Notes: generated by a model from the sequence alone, not told the origin. DNA of 64,000 nucleotides from Acidobacteriota bacterium (GCA_026707545.1 JAPOWR010000002.1:310001-374000), one strand, 5' to 3'. Shown: positions 45,925-55,725, numbered from the stretch's first letter. Numbers and translations are program-made.

Positions 45925-47028
45925 ATGTGGATCAAGAAGTACGACCCCGCCCGCTACCTCCCGTCCGACGCCGGAGTACGGCTGCCGAGCCTCGAACCGA
46001 CGCCGCGGGACGTCTACATGAACCGGCGCAAGTTCGTGGCCGCAGCCGCGGCCACAATCGGCATTGCCGGCGCGTCGCCTCTGGCATCCCAGTTCCGTCT
46101 CCGCCGGCAGGTGCCGGCGCCGCCACCGGCGCCGCCCATCGAGGAGATGCTCAAGCCGGCGCTCGAGCGGCCCGACGTCTACGGCGCCGAGCCGAGCGCA
46201 AGGCCGAAGCGCAACTCGAAGTTCGCGGGTCCGCCGGCGAGCGTCGGCGGCGAGCTGACTCCGCGCGAGGCGGCCGGCATCCACAACAACTTCTATGAGT
46301 TCTTCCCGGGCCGCGCCGGTCCGGTGTGGAAGTTCGCCGGCAAGTTCACCGTGGAGCCGTGGAAGGTGGAGGTCACGGGCCTGTGCGACAACCCGATGAC
46401 GCTCGACCTCGACGACATCTTCGCCTTCGCCCATGAGGAGCGCTTCTACCACTTCCGCTGCGTCGAACGCTGGGCGATGAACGTGCCCTGGAGCGGTTTT
46501 CCGCTCAGCAAGTTGATCGAGAAGGCTGCGCCCAAGTCGTCGGCCAGGCATGTGCGCTTCTTCACGGCTCTCAAGAGGGATCAGATGCCGGGCGTCAGGG
46601 AGGCGCACTGGTACGGGTGGCCCTACTTCGAAGCCCTGCGGATGGATGAAGCGATGAACGAACTGGCCTTCGTCGCCACCGGCATTTACGGCGAGCCCTT
46701 GGTCAAGCAGCACGGTGCGCCGCTGCGCATCGTGGTGCCGTGGAAGTACGGTTACAAGAGCGCCAAGTCGATCGTGAAGATCGAGTTCGTGGCCGAGGAG
46801 CCGAAGATCTTCTGGCAGATCCAGCCCCACGAGTACGGCTACCTCTCGAACGTGAACCCGAACATTCCGCATCCACGCTGGAGCCAGGCGACCTCGCACT
46901 GGCTGCACAACAGCCAGCCGTTCGACACGCCGATCTTCAACGGCTACGGCGAGTACGTCGCCAAGCTCTATCCCGACGAGCCGACGACGATGCAGCGCGC
47001 GCTGCGGATGGGCCAGGTGGCTCGGTAG
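45925..47028 (+). CDS. msrP: Molybdopterin-dependent methionine-sulfoxide reductase catalytic subunit MsrP (YedY-like)
   Basis: 367 residues with a Tat signal placed after a cytoplasmic lead (MNRRKFVAAAAATIG at about 32-46), as in E. coli MsrP. The sulfite-oxidase fold shows the molybdenum-ligand Cys179 in FRCVERWAMNVPWSG, and WKYGYKSAKSIVKIEF near the C-terminus. It repairs oxidised periplasmic proteins. Its usual haem partner MsrQ is not adjacent. ATG 45925 keeps the N-terminal lead; an in-frame GTG at 45811 overlaps the previous gene. Confidence 0.9.
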   Translation: MWIKKYDPARYLPSDAGVRLPSLEPTPRDVYMNRRKFVAAAAATIGIAGASPLASQFRLRRQVPAPPPAPPIEEMLKPALERPDVYGAEPSARPKRNSKFAGPPASVGGELTPREAAGIHNNFYEFFPGRAGPVWKFAGKFTVEPWKVEVTGLCDNPMTLDLDDIFAFAHEERFYHFRCVERWAMNVPWSGFPLSKLIEKAAPKSSARHVRFFTALKRDQMPGVREAHWYGWPYFEALRMDEAMNELAFVATGIYGEPLVKQHGAPLRIVVPWKYGYKSAKSIVKIEFVAEEPKIFWQIQPHEYGYLSNVNPNIPHPRWSQATSHWLHNSQPFDTPIFNGYGEYVAKLYPDEPTTMQRALRMGQVAR

Positions 47029-47030
47029 CC

Positions 47031-48635
47031 CTACGGCTCGTTACTAGCCGCCGCCCGTGCGGCTCCAGCTCCATGGCGCGCCGCCTGCACCGCGGCCGCG
47101 AACAGGCCGATCGCGACGCCGAAAGTGATCAGGCCGGCCAACTGGATCCAGCCGAACATGTCCGACGGCGTGGAAACCGAGAGCAGCGCGGATCCGAAAC
47201 CGAAGTCGGCGAACTCGCCATCGCGTACCGCCTCCAGCGCGGCCAGACCCGTGAGCAGGAGGGCGCCTCCGGCCAGCGTGACAGTGCCGTACGTCAGGCC
47301 GTGGGCAGCGAGTTGCGCCGGCGACCGCGGCGGCAGCGGCTCCTGGCGGCGGACCTCGAACTTCGGCTCCCGCTCTCTGGGCCTGACAAAGCGGCTGAGC
47401 ATGTAGAGGCCGGGCAGGCCAAGCGGGATCGTGAACAGGAAGAAGTTCGACCACCCCACGGAGTGGACCATGAAGCCGGCGATAGGCCCGGAGACGATCC
47501 GTCCCATACCGAAGAGGGTCGAGAACAGAGCGTATTGAGTTGCCGAGAAGCGCTTCTGCGTCATGCGCAGCAAGAGTACGGAGAAGGCGCCGGTACCAAG
47601 ACCCTGACATAGGGATTCGAAGCCCATGGCGCCGTAGAGGAGGCTCGGCTGCATTGGCAGGTTCGCCAGCAGGATGTACCCGACGTTCGAGAAGATCTGG
47701 AGGAATCCGAAGATCCACAGCGCTCTGCCGAGGCCGATCACGTTGGTCCCCAGGCCGCCGGCGATCGAGCCGACGATCGTGGCGGTCGTGCCGACGGTTG
47801 CGAGAGCGACGCCGCGGTGGAACTCCGAGTACCCCATGTCGACGAGGAAGGGTCGGAGCAGGCCCTGTGCCAGGTTGTCGCCGAACTTGAAGAGAATGAC
47901 GAAGGCGAGTATCTCGACAGCCCGGTGGCGGGAGAGAAAGCCCAGGAACGGTTGCCAGACGGCGTCCCGGAGCGTCTTCGGGCCGGGCGGCAGGTCCTTC
48001 GGTTCGGGCGCCAGGATCGTGACCGCCAGCATGGGCAGGTAGAGAGCCGCCAGACCGACACAGACGAGGGGCCAGGAGATGGCTCCGGCAACCGAGATCG
48101 CGGTTCCACCCGCAACGAGCATGGCAAGTCGATAGAGGCCGATCCGGGCGCCGACCGCCGCGCCCTGTTCCTCCTTGCGGAGCACGTCCACGGCGTAGGC
48201 GTCGACCGCGATGTCCTGGGACGCGGCCGCCATGGCGATCGCCAGGGTCAGGGCGAGGGCCAGCCAGGGGGTATCGGGGTGGTCGCCGACGCCGGACAGG
48301 CCGAGAGTGCCGAGGAGCAGACCGACCTGAGCGATCGCGGCCCATCCCCGTCGCCGACCGAGGAAGGGCGGCGGGAACCGGTCCATGAGGGGCGCCCAGA
48401 CCACGTTGAACGTCCACGGCGCCTGGGCCAGGGTGAACAGACCGACAAGCCGGATGTCGATGCCGGCGTCGCGCATCCAGTCCGGAATCGCGATCCAGAC
48501 CAGGCCCAGCGGCATGCCGGACGAGAACGAGAGCAGGACGACCGACAGGGTCCTCCAAGAGCGGACGGCCTGTGCAAGGCTCCGCAGCGTTCCGAGCCGT
48601 TCCGGAGCCTGCTCTTGCTCGGCCATCGGACTCAT
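47031..48635 (-). CDS. AmpG-like major facilitator superfamily transporter
   Basis: 534 residues with about 14 hydrophobic segments. FSSGMPLGLVWIAIPDWM in helix 1, DRFPPPFLGRRRGW in loop 2-3 and ASQDIAVDAYAVD in helix 4-5 match the AmpG/acetyl-CoA transporter branch of MFS, whose bacterial members import muropeptides for peptidoglycan recycling. The C-terminal two helices after residue 455 are an extension. It converges on msrP with 2 bases between stops. Confidence 0.78.
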   Translation of the reverse strand: MSPMAEQEQAPERLGTLRSLAQAVRSWRTLSVVLLSFSSGMPLGLVWIAIPDWMRDAGIDIRLVGLFTLAQAPWTFNVVWAPLMDRFPPPFLGRRRGWAAIAQVGLLLGTLGLSGVGDHPDTPWLALALTLAIAMAAASQDIAVDAYAVDVLRKEEQGAAVGARIGLYRLAMLVAGGTAISVAGAISWPLVCVGLAALYLPMLAVTILAPEPKDLPPGPKTLRDAVWQPFLGFLSRHRAVEILAFVILFKFGDNLAQGLLRPFLVDMGYSEFHRGVALATVGTTATIVGSIAGGLGTNVIGLGRALWIFGFLQIFSNVGYILLANLPMQPSLLYGAMGFESLCQGLGTGAFSVLLLRMTQKRFSATQYALFSTLFGMGRIVSGPIAGFMVHSVGWSNFFLFTIPLGLPGLYMLSRFVRPREREPKFEVRRQEPLPPRSPAQLAAHGLTYGTVTLAGGALLLTGLAALEAVRDGEFADFGFGSALLSVSTPSDMFGWIQLAGLITFGVAIGLFAAAVQAARHGAGAARAAASNEP

Positions 48636-48739
48636 CCTATGCGTAACCGGCTATGAGTCGGCCGAAACTGGCGACCTGGAACCCAAGTCGTTCAGAATCC
48701 GTAGTTGAACGTGAGCAGTCTCTCTTGGAGGAACCGACC

Positions 48740-48949
48740 GTGACCGCGACCGCCACCCAATCCCGACCCCTTCATCGTTCCGCGTCCGACCGCCTGATCG
48801 GCGGCGTCTGCGGCGGCATCGCCGCCTGGCTGGGCTGGAACCCGACCGGTGTCCGTCTGCTCTACATTCTGGTCTCGATCCTCTCGGTCGCCTTCCCCGG
48901 GATCATCGTCTACATCCTGCTCTGGATCGTCATGCCGCTGGGCGACTGA
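48740..48949 (+). CDS. Small PspC-domain membrane protein
   Basis: 69 residues. The PspC signature SASDRLIGGVCGGIAAWLGWNPTGVRL is followed by one hydrophobic helix (LLYILVSILSVAFPGIIVYILLWIVM). PspC proteins take part in the envelope stress response. GTG 48740 is chosen because GGAGG (48727-48731) lies 8 bases upstream; the frame extends to 48653 without a good site. No pspA or pspF is nearby. Confidence 0.8.
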   Translation: MTATATQSRPLHRSASDRLIGGVCGGIAAWLGWNPTGVRLLYILVSILSVAFPGIIVYILLWIVMPLGD

Positions 48950-49007
48950 GCCGCCGACGCCGCGCGAACTGCGGCGCCAGGTCCCGCCATTGGTAGGCTG
49001 ACCGTTG

Positions 49008-50465
49008 ATGGCTTCAGCCGACGCAACGAGCTTCCTCGGCGCCCTCACGCAGCGCCTCGGCTCCGACCGCGTCCTCACCGGTGCCGCCCCGATGGCGGCC
49101 TACGAGTCGGACGCCCTGACCGCGTTCCGGGCCCGTCCTCGGGCCGTCGTGCTGGTCGATTCGGCGGAAGAGGTCGTCGACGTGGTGCGGCTCTGCGCCG
49201 CCGCGAACGTGCCCTTCCTCGCGCGCGGAAGCGGTACCAGCCTGTCCGGCGGTTCGCTGCCGGTCCACGACGGCGTCGTCATCGCGATGAATCGGCTCAA
49301 CCGGATCCTCGAAGTGGACCCGGTGCGGCGGACGGCGGTGGTCGAGCCCGGTGTGGTCAACCTGGCCGTGTCCGACGCCGCGGAGCCCTACGGCCTCTAC
49401 TACTCGCCCGACCCGTCGAGCCAGTCCGTGTGCACGATCGGCGGCAACCTGGCCTTCAACTCCGGCGGCGCCCATTGTCTGAAGTACGGCATGACCAGCA
49501 ACCACGTGCTCGGTCTCGAGGTGGTGCTGCCGGACGGCGAGGTGATCGAGATCGGCGGCGACAGCCTGGAGGGCGTCGGCCCCGACCTGGTCGGCCTGTT
49601 CGTCGGCTCCGAGGGTCTTTTCGGGATCGCCACGAAGATCACGCTCCGCCTGCTGCCGAAGCCCGAGACGTACTTCACCCTGCTGGCGGCCTACGATTCG
49701 CTGGCGGCGGCGGGTGAGGCGGTGGCGGCGGTCGTCGCTTCGGGCCTGCTGCCCGGAGCGATGGAGATCATGGACAACCTGGCGATCGAGGCCGCCGAGG
49801 CGGCGGTCGGTGCCGGCTATCCGCTGGACGCCGAGGGGCTCCTGATCGTCGAGCTGGAAGGGGAGAAGCAGCAGGTGGCGGCCGAGAGCGAGTTGCTGCT
49901 CGATGTCGTGCGGAAGTCGAAGCCCTACCTGGAGCACATCGCCAGCGACCCGGACGACCGGATGCGCATCTGGAAGGGCCGCAAGAGCGCCTTCTCGGCG
50001 GTTGGGCGGCTGAGTCCGGACTACATCGTGCAGGACGGCGTCGTGCCCCGGTCCCGCCTGGGCGAAGCGCTGACGAAGATCCAGCACCTGGGTGAGGAGC
50101 ACGGCATCCGGGTGGCCAACGTCTTCCACGCCGGTGACGGCAACCTGCATCCGCTCATCCTCTTCGACGGCCGGGTCGAAGGCGAGCTGGAGAGGGCCGA
50201 AGAGCTGGCCGGCGAGATCCTCCGGCTCTGCATCGACCTCGGCGGTTCGATCACCGGCGAGCACGGCGTGGGGATGGAGAAGCGGCAGTACCTGGGCGAG
50301 ATGTTCGATGAGGCCGACCTGGACGCGATGCGCCGGATTCGCCTGGCGATCGATCCCGGTGAACTTGCGAACCGGGGCAAGATGTTCCCGGACGCCGAGG
50401 CGCCGGCGCTGCTGAGCCACGGTCCGCATCCGCTAGAGGTAGCTGGCGTCATCTCGCGCGAATGA
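49008..50465 (+). CDS. glcD: Glycolate oxidase subunit GlcD-type FAD-linked oxidase
   Basis: 485 residues with a PCMH FAD-binding domain ([35 protein letters not shown]) and a C-terminal FAD-oxidase domain ([34 protein letters not shown]). It oxidises a 2-hydroxy acid, glycolate or D-lactate. The nearby GlcE-like gene makes glycolate oxidase likely, but the iron-sulfur subunit GlcF is missing. ATG 49008 is preferred over the TTG three bases earlier. Confidence 0.9.
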   Translation: MASADATSFLGALTQRLGSDRVLTGAAPMAAYESDALTAFRARPRAVVLVDSAEEVVDVVRLCAAANVPFLARGSGTSLSGGSLPVHDGVVIAMNRLNRILEVDPVRRTAVVEPGVVNLAVSDAAEPYGLYYSPDPSSQSVCTIGGNLAFNSGGAHCLKYGMTSNHVLGLEVVLPDGEVIEIGGDSLEGVGPDLVGLFVGSEGLFGIATKITLRLLPKPETYFTLLAAYDSLAAAGEAVAAVVASGLLPGAMEIMDNLAIEAAEAAVGAGYPLDAEGLLIVELEGEKQQVAAESELLLDVVRKSKPYLEHIASDPDDRMRIWKGRKSAFSAVGRLSPDYIVQDGVVPRSRLGEALTKIQHLGEEHGIRVANVFHAGDGNLHPLILFDGRVEGELERAEELAGEILRLCIDLGGSITGEHGVGMEKRQYLGEMFDEADLDAMRRIRLAIDPGELANRGKMFPDAEAPALLSHGPHPLEVAGVISRE

Positions 50466-50505
50466 GGCGCGGCGGCGCGGTCAACAACGGAAAGCCAGGA
50501 GACTC

Positions 50506-51627
50506 GTGAGCGGCGTTGTTCATCGGCCGGCTTCGGCGGCCGAGGTTGCCGAAGCCGTACGCGGTGCGCAGCTGGTGGTGCCGCGTGGCGGCGGCACGAA
50601 GGCGGTGTTGTGGTCGGTGGACGGCGCCGACGTGCTCGACCTGTCGGTGCTCGACGGCATCACCGAGTACCTGCCGAGCGAGTACACAGTGACCGCTCTG
50701 GCCGGCACGCCGCTGGCCGACGTCGAGGCGCGGCTGGCCGCCGAGGGGCAGTACCTGCCGTTCGATCCACTGCTGGTCGAGGCCGGCGGCACCGTCGGAG
50801 GCGCGGTCGCCGCCGGTGCCAACGGTCCCGGCCGACTCCGCTACGGCGGGCTGCGCGACTTCCTGCTGGCGGTGACCTTTGTTGACGGCCGCGGCGAGAT
50901 CGTCCGCGGCGGCGCCAAGGTCGTGAAGAACGCCGCCGGCTTCGACCTGCCGAAGCTGATGGTCGGCAGCCTGGGACGCCTGGGAGTCCTCACCGAGTGC
51001 ACGTTCAAGGTGTTCCCGCACCCGGAGAGTTCCGCCACCCTGCGCCTCGCGGGCATGGCTCTCGACGAGGCCATCGAGGCCGCCGGCCGGGTCGGGGCCG
51101 GCGCGGTGGAGATCGAGTGCCTCGACCTGGTCCACGGCCTGGCCGGCTGGGACCTGGAGATTCGGATCGGAGGGCGCAGCTTCGCCCTGGACGCCCGTCT
51201 GAAGCGCGCCGCCGATCTTCTCGACACGGACGTGACCACTCTCTCGGGCGACGCCGACGCGAGCCTCTGGCACACCCGCCGCGAGTTCGGCTGGGCTTCG
51301 CCGGACGCCTCCGTGCTCAAGCTCCCCCTGACTCCGGCCACGGCCGGCGCCCTGGAACAGGTCCTTGCCGACCTCGACGCGTCCAGCGTAGCCAGGGTCT
51401 ACAGCGCCGGCATCCAGCAGGCTTTCGTCGCCTGGCCCGCCGAACGCGTCGCCGACCTGCCGGCCCTTGACCGCGCCCTCACGCAGTCGAAGCTGACGGC
51501 GCTCGCGCTGCGCGCGCCAGCCGACGCCGCAAACGAGCCGATCCTCGGTTACCGCACCGGCGGCGAACTCCTGCGCCGCGTCGAGCAGGCGCTCGACCCG
51601 GCCGGCCGCTTCGGCCGGCTGGCCTGA
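50506..51627 (+). CDS. glcE: Glycolate oxidase FAD-binding subunit GlcE
   Basis: 373 residues with a second, shorter PCMH FAD domain (VVPRGGGTKAVLW, GGTVGGAVAAGANGPGRLRYGGLRD, VKNAAGFDLPKLMVGSLGRLGV), the GlcE layout. GTG start with AGGAG 5 bases upstream, 40 bases after glcD. The third subunit GlcF does not follow; the next gene is convergent. An unlinked glcF, or a two-subunit enzyme, would be needed. Confidence 0.88.
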   Translation: MSGVVHRPASAAEVAEAVRGAQLVVPRGGGTKAVLWSVDGADVLDLSVLDGITEYLPSEYTVTALAGTPLADVEARLAAEGQYLPFDPLLVEAGGTVGGAVAAGANGPGRLRYGGLRDFLLAVTFVDGRGEIVRGGAKVVKNAAGFDLPKLMVGSLGRLGVLTECTFKVFPHPESSATLRLAGMALDEAIEAAGRVGAGAVEIECLDLVHGLAGWDLEIRIGGRSFALDARLKRAADLLDTDVTTLSGDADASLWHTRREFGWASPDASVLKLPLTPATAGALEQVLADLDASSVARVYSAGIQQAFVAWPAERVADLPALDRALTQSKLTALALRAPADAANEPILGYRTGGELLRRVEQALDPAGRFGRLA

Positions 51628-51632
51628 TCGGA

Positions 51633-51672
51633 GGCGCTTCGCGCCGGTTGCCGGCCAGAGGGCCGGCGCACC
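51633..51672. repeat. Palindromic element, copy 2
   Basis: Reverse orientation relative to copy 1. It has hairpin GGCGC-TTC-GCGCC (51633-51645), a 5-base spacer, then CCGGCCAGAGGGCCGGCGCACC (51651-51672), whose complement reads GGTGCGCCGGCC-CTCT-GGCC. It occupies nearly the entire gap between the convergent glcE and aldehyde dehydrogenase genes and may also act as a bidirectional terminator. Confidence 0.7.
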
Positions 51673-51684
51673 GACAAGCGGCCT

Positions 51685-53121
51685 CTAGCTCGCCTTCGGG
51701 AGCGCTCCCATCACGGCCTTGACCTCCAGGAACTCCTCGAAGCCGAAGTCGCCCCACTCGCGGCCGTTACCGGACTGCTTGTAGCCGCCGAAGGGGGCTC
51801 CGAAGTCGGCGGGGGCGCCGTTGATGTGGACGTTGCCGGCTCGGATGCGGGAGGCCACGTTGCGGGCGTGGTCGAGGTCGCCGGACTGGACGTAGCTCGA
51901 CAGGCCGTAGACGGTGTCGTTGGCCACCTGGATCGCTTCCTCCTCCGTTTCGTAAGGGAGGATGGAGAGCACGGGGCCGAAGATCTCCTCGCGGGCGATC
52001 GTCATGTCGTTGCTGACGCCGCCGAACACGGTGGGGCGGACGTAGTAGCCGCTGTCCAGGCCCTCGGGGCGGTCGGTGCCGCCGGTGACGAGCTCGGCGC
52101 CTTCCTCGATGCCCTTGGCGATCAGGCCCTGGATCTTGTCGTACTGGACCTTGCTGACGACCGGACCGATGGCGACGCCTTCCTGGCCCGGAGGGCCGAC
52201 GGCGGTCGCCTCGGCGGCGGCCTTGGCGACCTCGAGGGCTCGGGCGTGCGATGCGGCCGGCACCAGCATCCGCGTTGGCGCGTTGCATGACTGGCCGCTG
52301 TTCAGGAAGCACTGCCGCGTGCCGGCCTTGACTGCCTTGTCGATGTCCGCGTCCTCGAGGACGATGTTCGGTGACTTGCCGCCGAGCTCCTGCGAGACCC
52401 GCTTGATCGAGTCGGCGGCGGCCTTGGCGACCGCGCGGCCGGCCCGGGTGGAGCCAGTGAAGGACATCATGTCGATGCCGGGGTGGGCCGACATCGCGGC
52501 TCCGACCTCGGGTCCTTCGCCATTGATCAGGTTGAAGACGCCCGGCGGCACGCCTGCGTCGTGGAGGATCTCTGCGAGGAGGATCGCGTTGAGCGGCGCC
52601 ACCTCGCTCGGCTTCAGGACCATCGTGCAGCCCGCGGCGAGCGCCGGAGCGACCTTGCAGGCGATCTGGTTGATCGGCCAGTTCCAGGGCGTGATCAGGC
52701 CGCAGACGCCGACCGGTTCCTTGACGATGTTCGTTGTGCCGCGGGTTTCTGTGAAGTCGTAGCCTTTCAGCACGTTCAGGGCGCCGGCGAAGTGGCCGAG
52801 GCCGGACGGAGCCTGCGCGGCCTTGGCGAGCCAGGCCGGGGCGCCCATCTCCATCGAGATCGTCTCCGCCATCTCGCCGATCCGGGCCTGGTAGCCCGCG
52901 ACGATCCGGCCCAGGAGTTCGACGCGCTCTTCCTGGCTGGTTTGCGAGAAGGACTCGAAGGCGGCCCGCGCCGCGGCTACGGCCTTGTCGACGTCGGCCG
53001 CGCTGCCGAGGCTGATCCGGCCGATCGCTTCTTCCGTCGACGGATCGATGACGTCCATCGTCTTCGGGGTCACCGGGTCGACCCATTCACCGTTGATGTA
53101 GAACTGCAGCGCTTCCCTCAT
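51685..53121 (-). CDS. NAD(P)-dependent aldehyde dehydrogenase
   Basis: 478 residues of the ALDH superfamily. PWNWPINQI and KPSEVAPLNA bind cofactor; the active-site Glu is in QELGGKSPNIV and the catalytic Cys in LNSGQSCNAPTRM; the C-terminal motif is FGGYKQSGNGREWG. Substrate not predictable from sequence; glycolaldehyde or another short aldehyde would fit the neighbouring glycolate genes but this is inference. ATG 53121 starts MREALQFYINGEW, the normal ALDH N-terminus. Confidence 0.92.
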   Translation of the reverse strand: MREALQFYINGEWVDPVTPKTMDVIDPSTEEAIGRISLGSAADVDKAVAAARAAFESFSQTSQEERVELLGRIVAGYQARIGEMAETISMEMGAPAWLAKAAQAPSGLGHFAGALNVLKGYDFTETRGTTNIVKEPVGVCGLITPWNWPINQIACKVAPALAAGCTMVLKPSEVAPLNAILLAEILHDAGVPPGVFNLINGEGPEVGAAMSAHPGIDMMSFTGSTRAGRAVAKAAADSIKRVSQELGGKSPNIVLEDADIDKAVKAGTRQCFLNSGQSCNAPTRMLVPAASHARALEVAKAAAEATAVGPPGQEGVAIGPVVSKVQYDKIQGLIAKGIEEGAELVTGGTDRPEGLDSGYYVRPTVFGGVSNDMTIAREEIFGPVLSILPYETEEEAIQVANDTVYGLSSYVQSGDLDHARNVASRIRAGNVHINGAPADFGAPFGGYKQSGNGREWGDFGFEEFLEVKAVMGALPKAS

Positions 53122-53209
53122 GGCGACATCTCTCCGCGTGTGTTGTTTGACGGGACCGGTGAGTGTAGCCCGGATGCCTGCCGAAAGGCAGGCTCTCGTG
53201 GGAATCGAT

Positions 53210-54637
53210 CTACTGGCTGAGCACGTGGCGTGCCGCACGTTCGCCGCACTTGGCACCGACGGCGATTGCCCGGCTCAGGCCGATGCCGTAGAGCGCGTTG
53301 CCGGCGAGGTAAAAGCCCTCGGTCGGCTCCAGGGCGGCCTCGATCCTTGCCACGCGTTGCGGGTGGCCTGGAGCGTACTGGGGGATGGCGTGTGGCCATC
53401 GGGCAACGCTCGTGTAGGTCGGTGCGGCGTCGATGCCGACTGTCCGACGTAGCTCGAGGCGGGTCAGGTCGATCAGCGCGTCGTCGTCGAGGTCGGCTGC
53501 CTCCGGATCGACGCCGCCGCCGAACATCGAGCGGGTCAGGAACGTGCCATCCGGGCTGCGGCCGCGAAACGTCGCGGTCTCGAACTGGCAGCCAAGCATG
53601 CGAATGCCCTCGCCGCGGGCGACGAGGAAGCCGTAGGCCGGCTCCAGATGACCCGCGGCCGCGGCGTCGAAGGCCGTGTGGACGATCGCCATCGGGGGCG
53701 ACTCGATCCGCCGGAGTTCGTCCGCGGCCGTTGCCGAGACGCCGTCGACCAGATCGGCCGCCGAGGGCAGGTCGGCCGCGACGACGACCGCATCGGCCGT
53801 GACTTCGCCGCCGGAGGAAGTGACCGTGAAGCGGTCACCGCGCCGCTTGATCGCGTTCGCGCGCCGGTTGCAGCGTATTTCGATCCCCGGCAGGGCTTCG
53901 ACGGCGTGCGGCAGCGCCTGGACGCCGCGCCGAAGAGTCCGGTGCCCGGGAGGAGGACCGCCGCGCCGTCGGCCGGCGCGCATCGCCTTGAACAGCGAGC
54001 CGTAGGCTTCTTCCATCGCGACGAGGCGCGGGAACGCGGCCGCGGCCGAGAGCTTCCGCGCGTCGCCGGCGAAGATGCCTAGAACGACGGGCGAGATCAG
54101 GCGCCGGGCCGCCTGCCGACCCATGCGGCGGGCAGCGAAGTCGAAGAGCGACTCGTCGTCTGTGGCGGCGCCGATGCTCATCGAGCCCGCGCCCTCGGTG
54201 CGATCCGCACCGGTACGTCGGGCCGGTACGAGGGGCTCCATCGCCATGCGCGCCAGGCCGGTCGGCCCCAGCAGACCGCTGCGGACGAAGGCGGCCGGAC
54301 TGCGCGACAGCTCCCGCAACCTGCCGCCCCGATAGATGTAACGGCGATTTGCCGCCGGTTCCGGCGCCAGCACCTCGTTCTTGAGACCGCAGGCCGCGAT
54401 CATCTCCCGCACGACCGGCTGATCGTCGAGGAAGCCCTGCGGACCGGTCTCGATCAGGAAGTCGCCGGCCTGCTCTGTCCGGGCCTTGCCGCCGACCTGA
54501 TCCTCCGCCTCGAGTACGACGATCTCCGGGGAAGCTCCCGCGCGATCCACCTCAGCAGACGCCTTCCACGCGGCGGCAAGTCCGGAAGGCCCGCCGCCGA
54601 CGACAACCAGACGGCCGGCCGCCGGCGGTTCGCTCAA
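53210..54637 (-). CDS. hemY: Oxygen-dependent protoporphyrinogen oxidase (HemY/PgoX type)
   Basis: 475-residue FAD amine-oxidase-fold enzyme oxidising (copro)protoporphyrinogen. The dinucleotide-binding site is VVVGGGPSGLAAAW, then VLEAEDQVGGKART and ETGPQGFLDD; the C-terminal FAD segment is FYLAGNALYGIGLSRAI. The start is TTG at 54637, coupled to the hemE stop by a 4-base overlap (TTGA); the open frame upstream is inside hemE. Presence of a ferrochelatase and HemF fits the protoporphyrin-dependent route. Last gene of the haem operon. Confidence 0.9.
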   Translation of the reverse strand: MSEPPAAGRLVVVGGGPSGLAAAWKASAEVDRAGASPEIVVLEAEDQVGGKARTEQAGDFLIETGPQGFLDDQPVVREMIAACGLKNEVLAPEPAANRRYIYRGGRLRELSRSPAAFVRSGLLGPTGLARMAMEPLVPARRTGADRTEGAGSMSIGAATDDESLFDFAARRMGRQAARRLISPVVLGIFAGDARKLSAAAAFPRLVAMEEAYGSLFKAMRAGRRRGGPPPGHRTLRRGVQALPHAVEALPGIEIRCNRRANAIKRRGDRFTVTSSGGEVTADAVVVAADLPSAADLVDGVSATAADELRRIESPPMAIVHTAFDAAAAGHLEPAYGFLVARGEGIRMLGCQFETATFRGRSPDGTFLTRSMFGGGVDPEAADLDDDALIDLTRLELRRTVGIDAAPTYTSVARWPHAIPQYAPGHPQRVARIEAALEPTEGFYLAGNALYGIGLSRAIAVGAKCGERAARHVLSQ

Positions 54638-55725
54638 GCGTCCTCCGCCTCGGCGTGGACGGCCTCGACCAGAGTCTGCACCGCTTCCAGCGGGGTCTCC
54701 GGCAGCACGCCGTGGCCAAGGTTCGCGATGTGGCCGCGGCGGGGCAGGCTGGCGAGCAGGTGTACGGTCTCGCGCCGGATCGCCTCTTCGCCGGCGAGGA
54801 GAACGGTCGGGTCCAGGTTGCCCTGCAGACAGAGGTCCGGCCGGCGCCGGCGCAGCGCTCCGAGATCGGTTCGCCAGTCGACGCCGAGGACCTCGCAGGG
54901 CAGGTCGGCGTAGTCGTTCACCAACTGGGGCGCGGCATGCAGGAAGAGGATGCGGGGGACGCCTGCGTCGCCGAGCCGCCGGAGCAGTCGTTCGAGGTGG
55001 GGCCGCACCCGGCGGCGCCACTCGGCCCGGGGGAAGAGACCGGCCCAGGAATCGAAGACCTGGACCGCGTCCGCGCCGGCCTGGTGCTGGGCAATCAGGT
55101 AGCGGGCCGAGAGCCGGCCGAGTCGGTCGAGCAGGGCGTCGAAAGCCGCCGGATGTTCGTAGGCGAACGCCCGCAGCCGGGGAAAGTCGCGCACGCCGCG
55201 GCCTTCGACCAGGTAGGCGGCGAGGGTGAGGGGCGCGCCGGCGAAGCCGAGCAGCGCGGTCGCCGGGTTCAGTTCGCGGCGGACCAGCCGCTGCGCCGCC
55301 GTGACCTCGGGCGCGATCTCGGCGTCGTCGAGGCGGTCCGGGTCGGGCAGGGCCGCCACCGCCCCGGGATCGCGGAGGGGTGCGGCGATCACCGGGCCGG
55401 GGTCGAAGCGGAAGTCGACTCCCAGAGCCGGCAGCGGCGACATGATGTCGGCAAACGTGATCGCGGCGTCGAGCGGGAAGCGGCGAAGCGGCATCAGGGT
55501 GACTTCGGCCGCGAGCTCGGGATTCCGGGCCAGACCGGCGAAGCCGTGGCGTTCCTTGAGCGCCCGGTACTCGGGCAGGATGCGTCCCGCCTGCCGCATG
55601 ATCCAGAGCGGTCGCCGCGGCGTGTCCTCGAAACGGAGCGTGCGAAGCAGCAGGTTGTTGTCGGCCGGTGGGTCGTTGGGCGATGCGGCCGCCGGACGGG
55701 CCGCGGACCCGGCGAAGGCGGTCAC
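54634..55725 (-). CDS. hemE: Uroporphyrinogen decarboxylase
   Basis: 363 residues, decarboxylating uroporphyrinogen III to coproporphyrinogen III. It shows RPLWIMRQAGRILPEYRALK with the substrate-binding Arg residues, FADIMSPLPALGVDF with the catalytic Asp, GFAGAPLTLAAYLVEGRG, and GHIANLGHGVLPETP. GTG 55725 overlaps the hemA stop by 4 bases (GTGA). The open frame further upstream is Arg/Pro-rich sequence overlapping hemA. Confidence 0.95.
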   Translation of the reverse strand: MTAFAGSAARPAAASPNDPPADNNLLLRTLRFEDTPRRPLWIMRQAGRILPEYRALKERHGFAGLARNPELAAEVTLMPLRRFPLDAAITFADIMSPLPALGVDFRFDPGPVIAAPLRDPGAVAALPDPDRLDDAEIAPEVTAAQRLVRRELNPATALLGFAGAPLTLAAYLVEGRGVRDFPRLRAFAYEHPAAFDALLDRLGRLSARYLIAQHQAGADAVQVFDSWAGLFPRAEWRRRVRPHLERLLRRLGDAGVPRILFLHAAPQLVNDYADLPCEVLGVDWRTDLGALRRRRPDLCLQGNLDPTVLLAGEEAIRRETVHLLASLPRRGHIANLGHGVLPETPLEAVQTLVEAVHAEAEDA

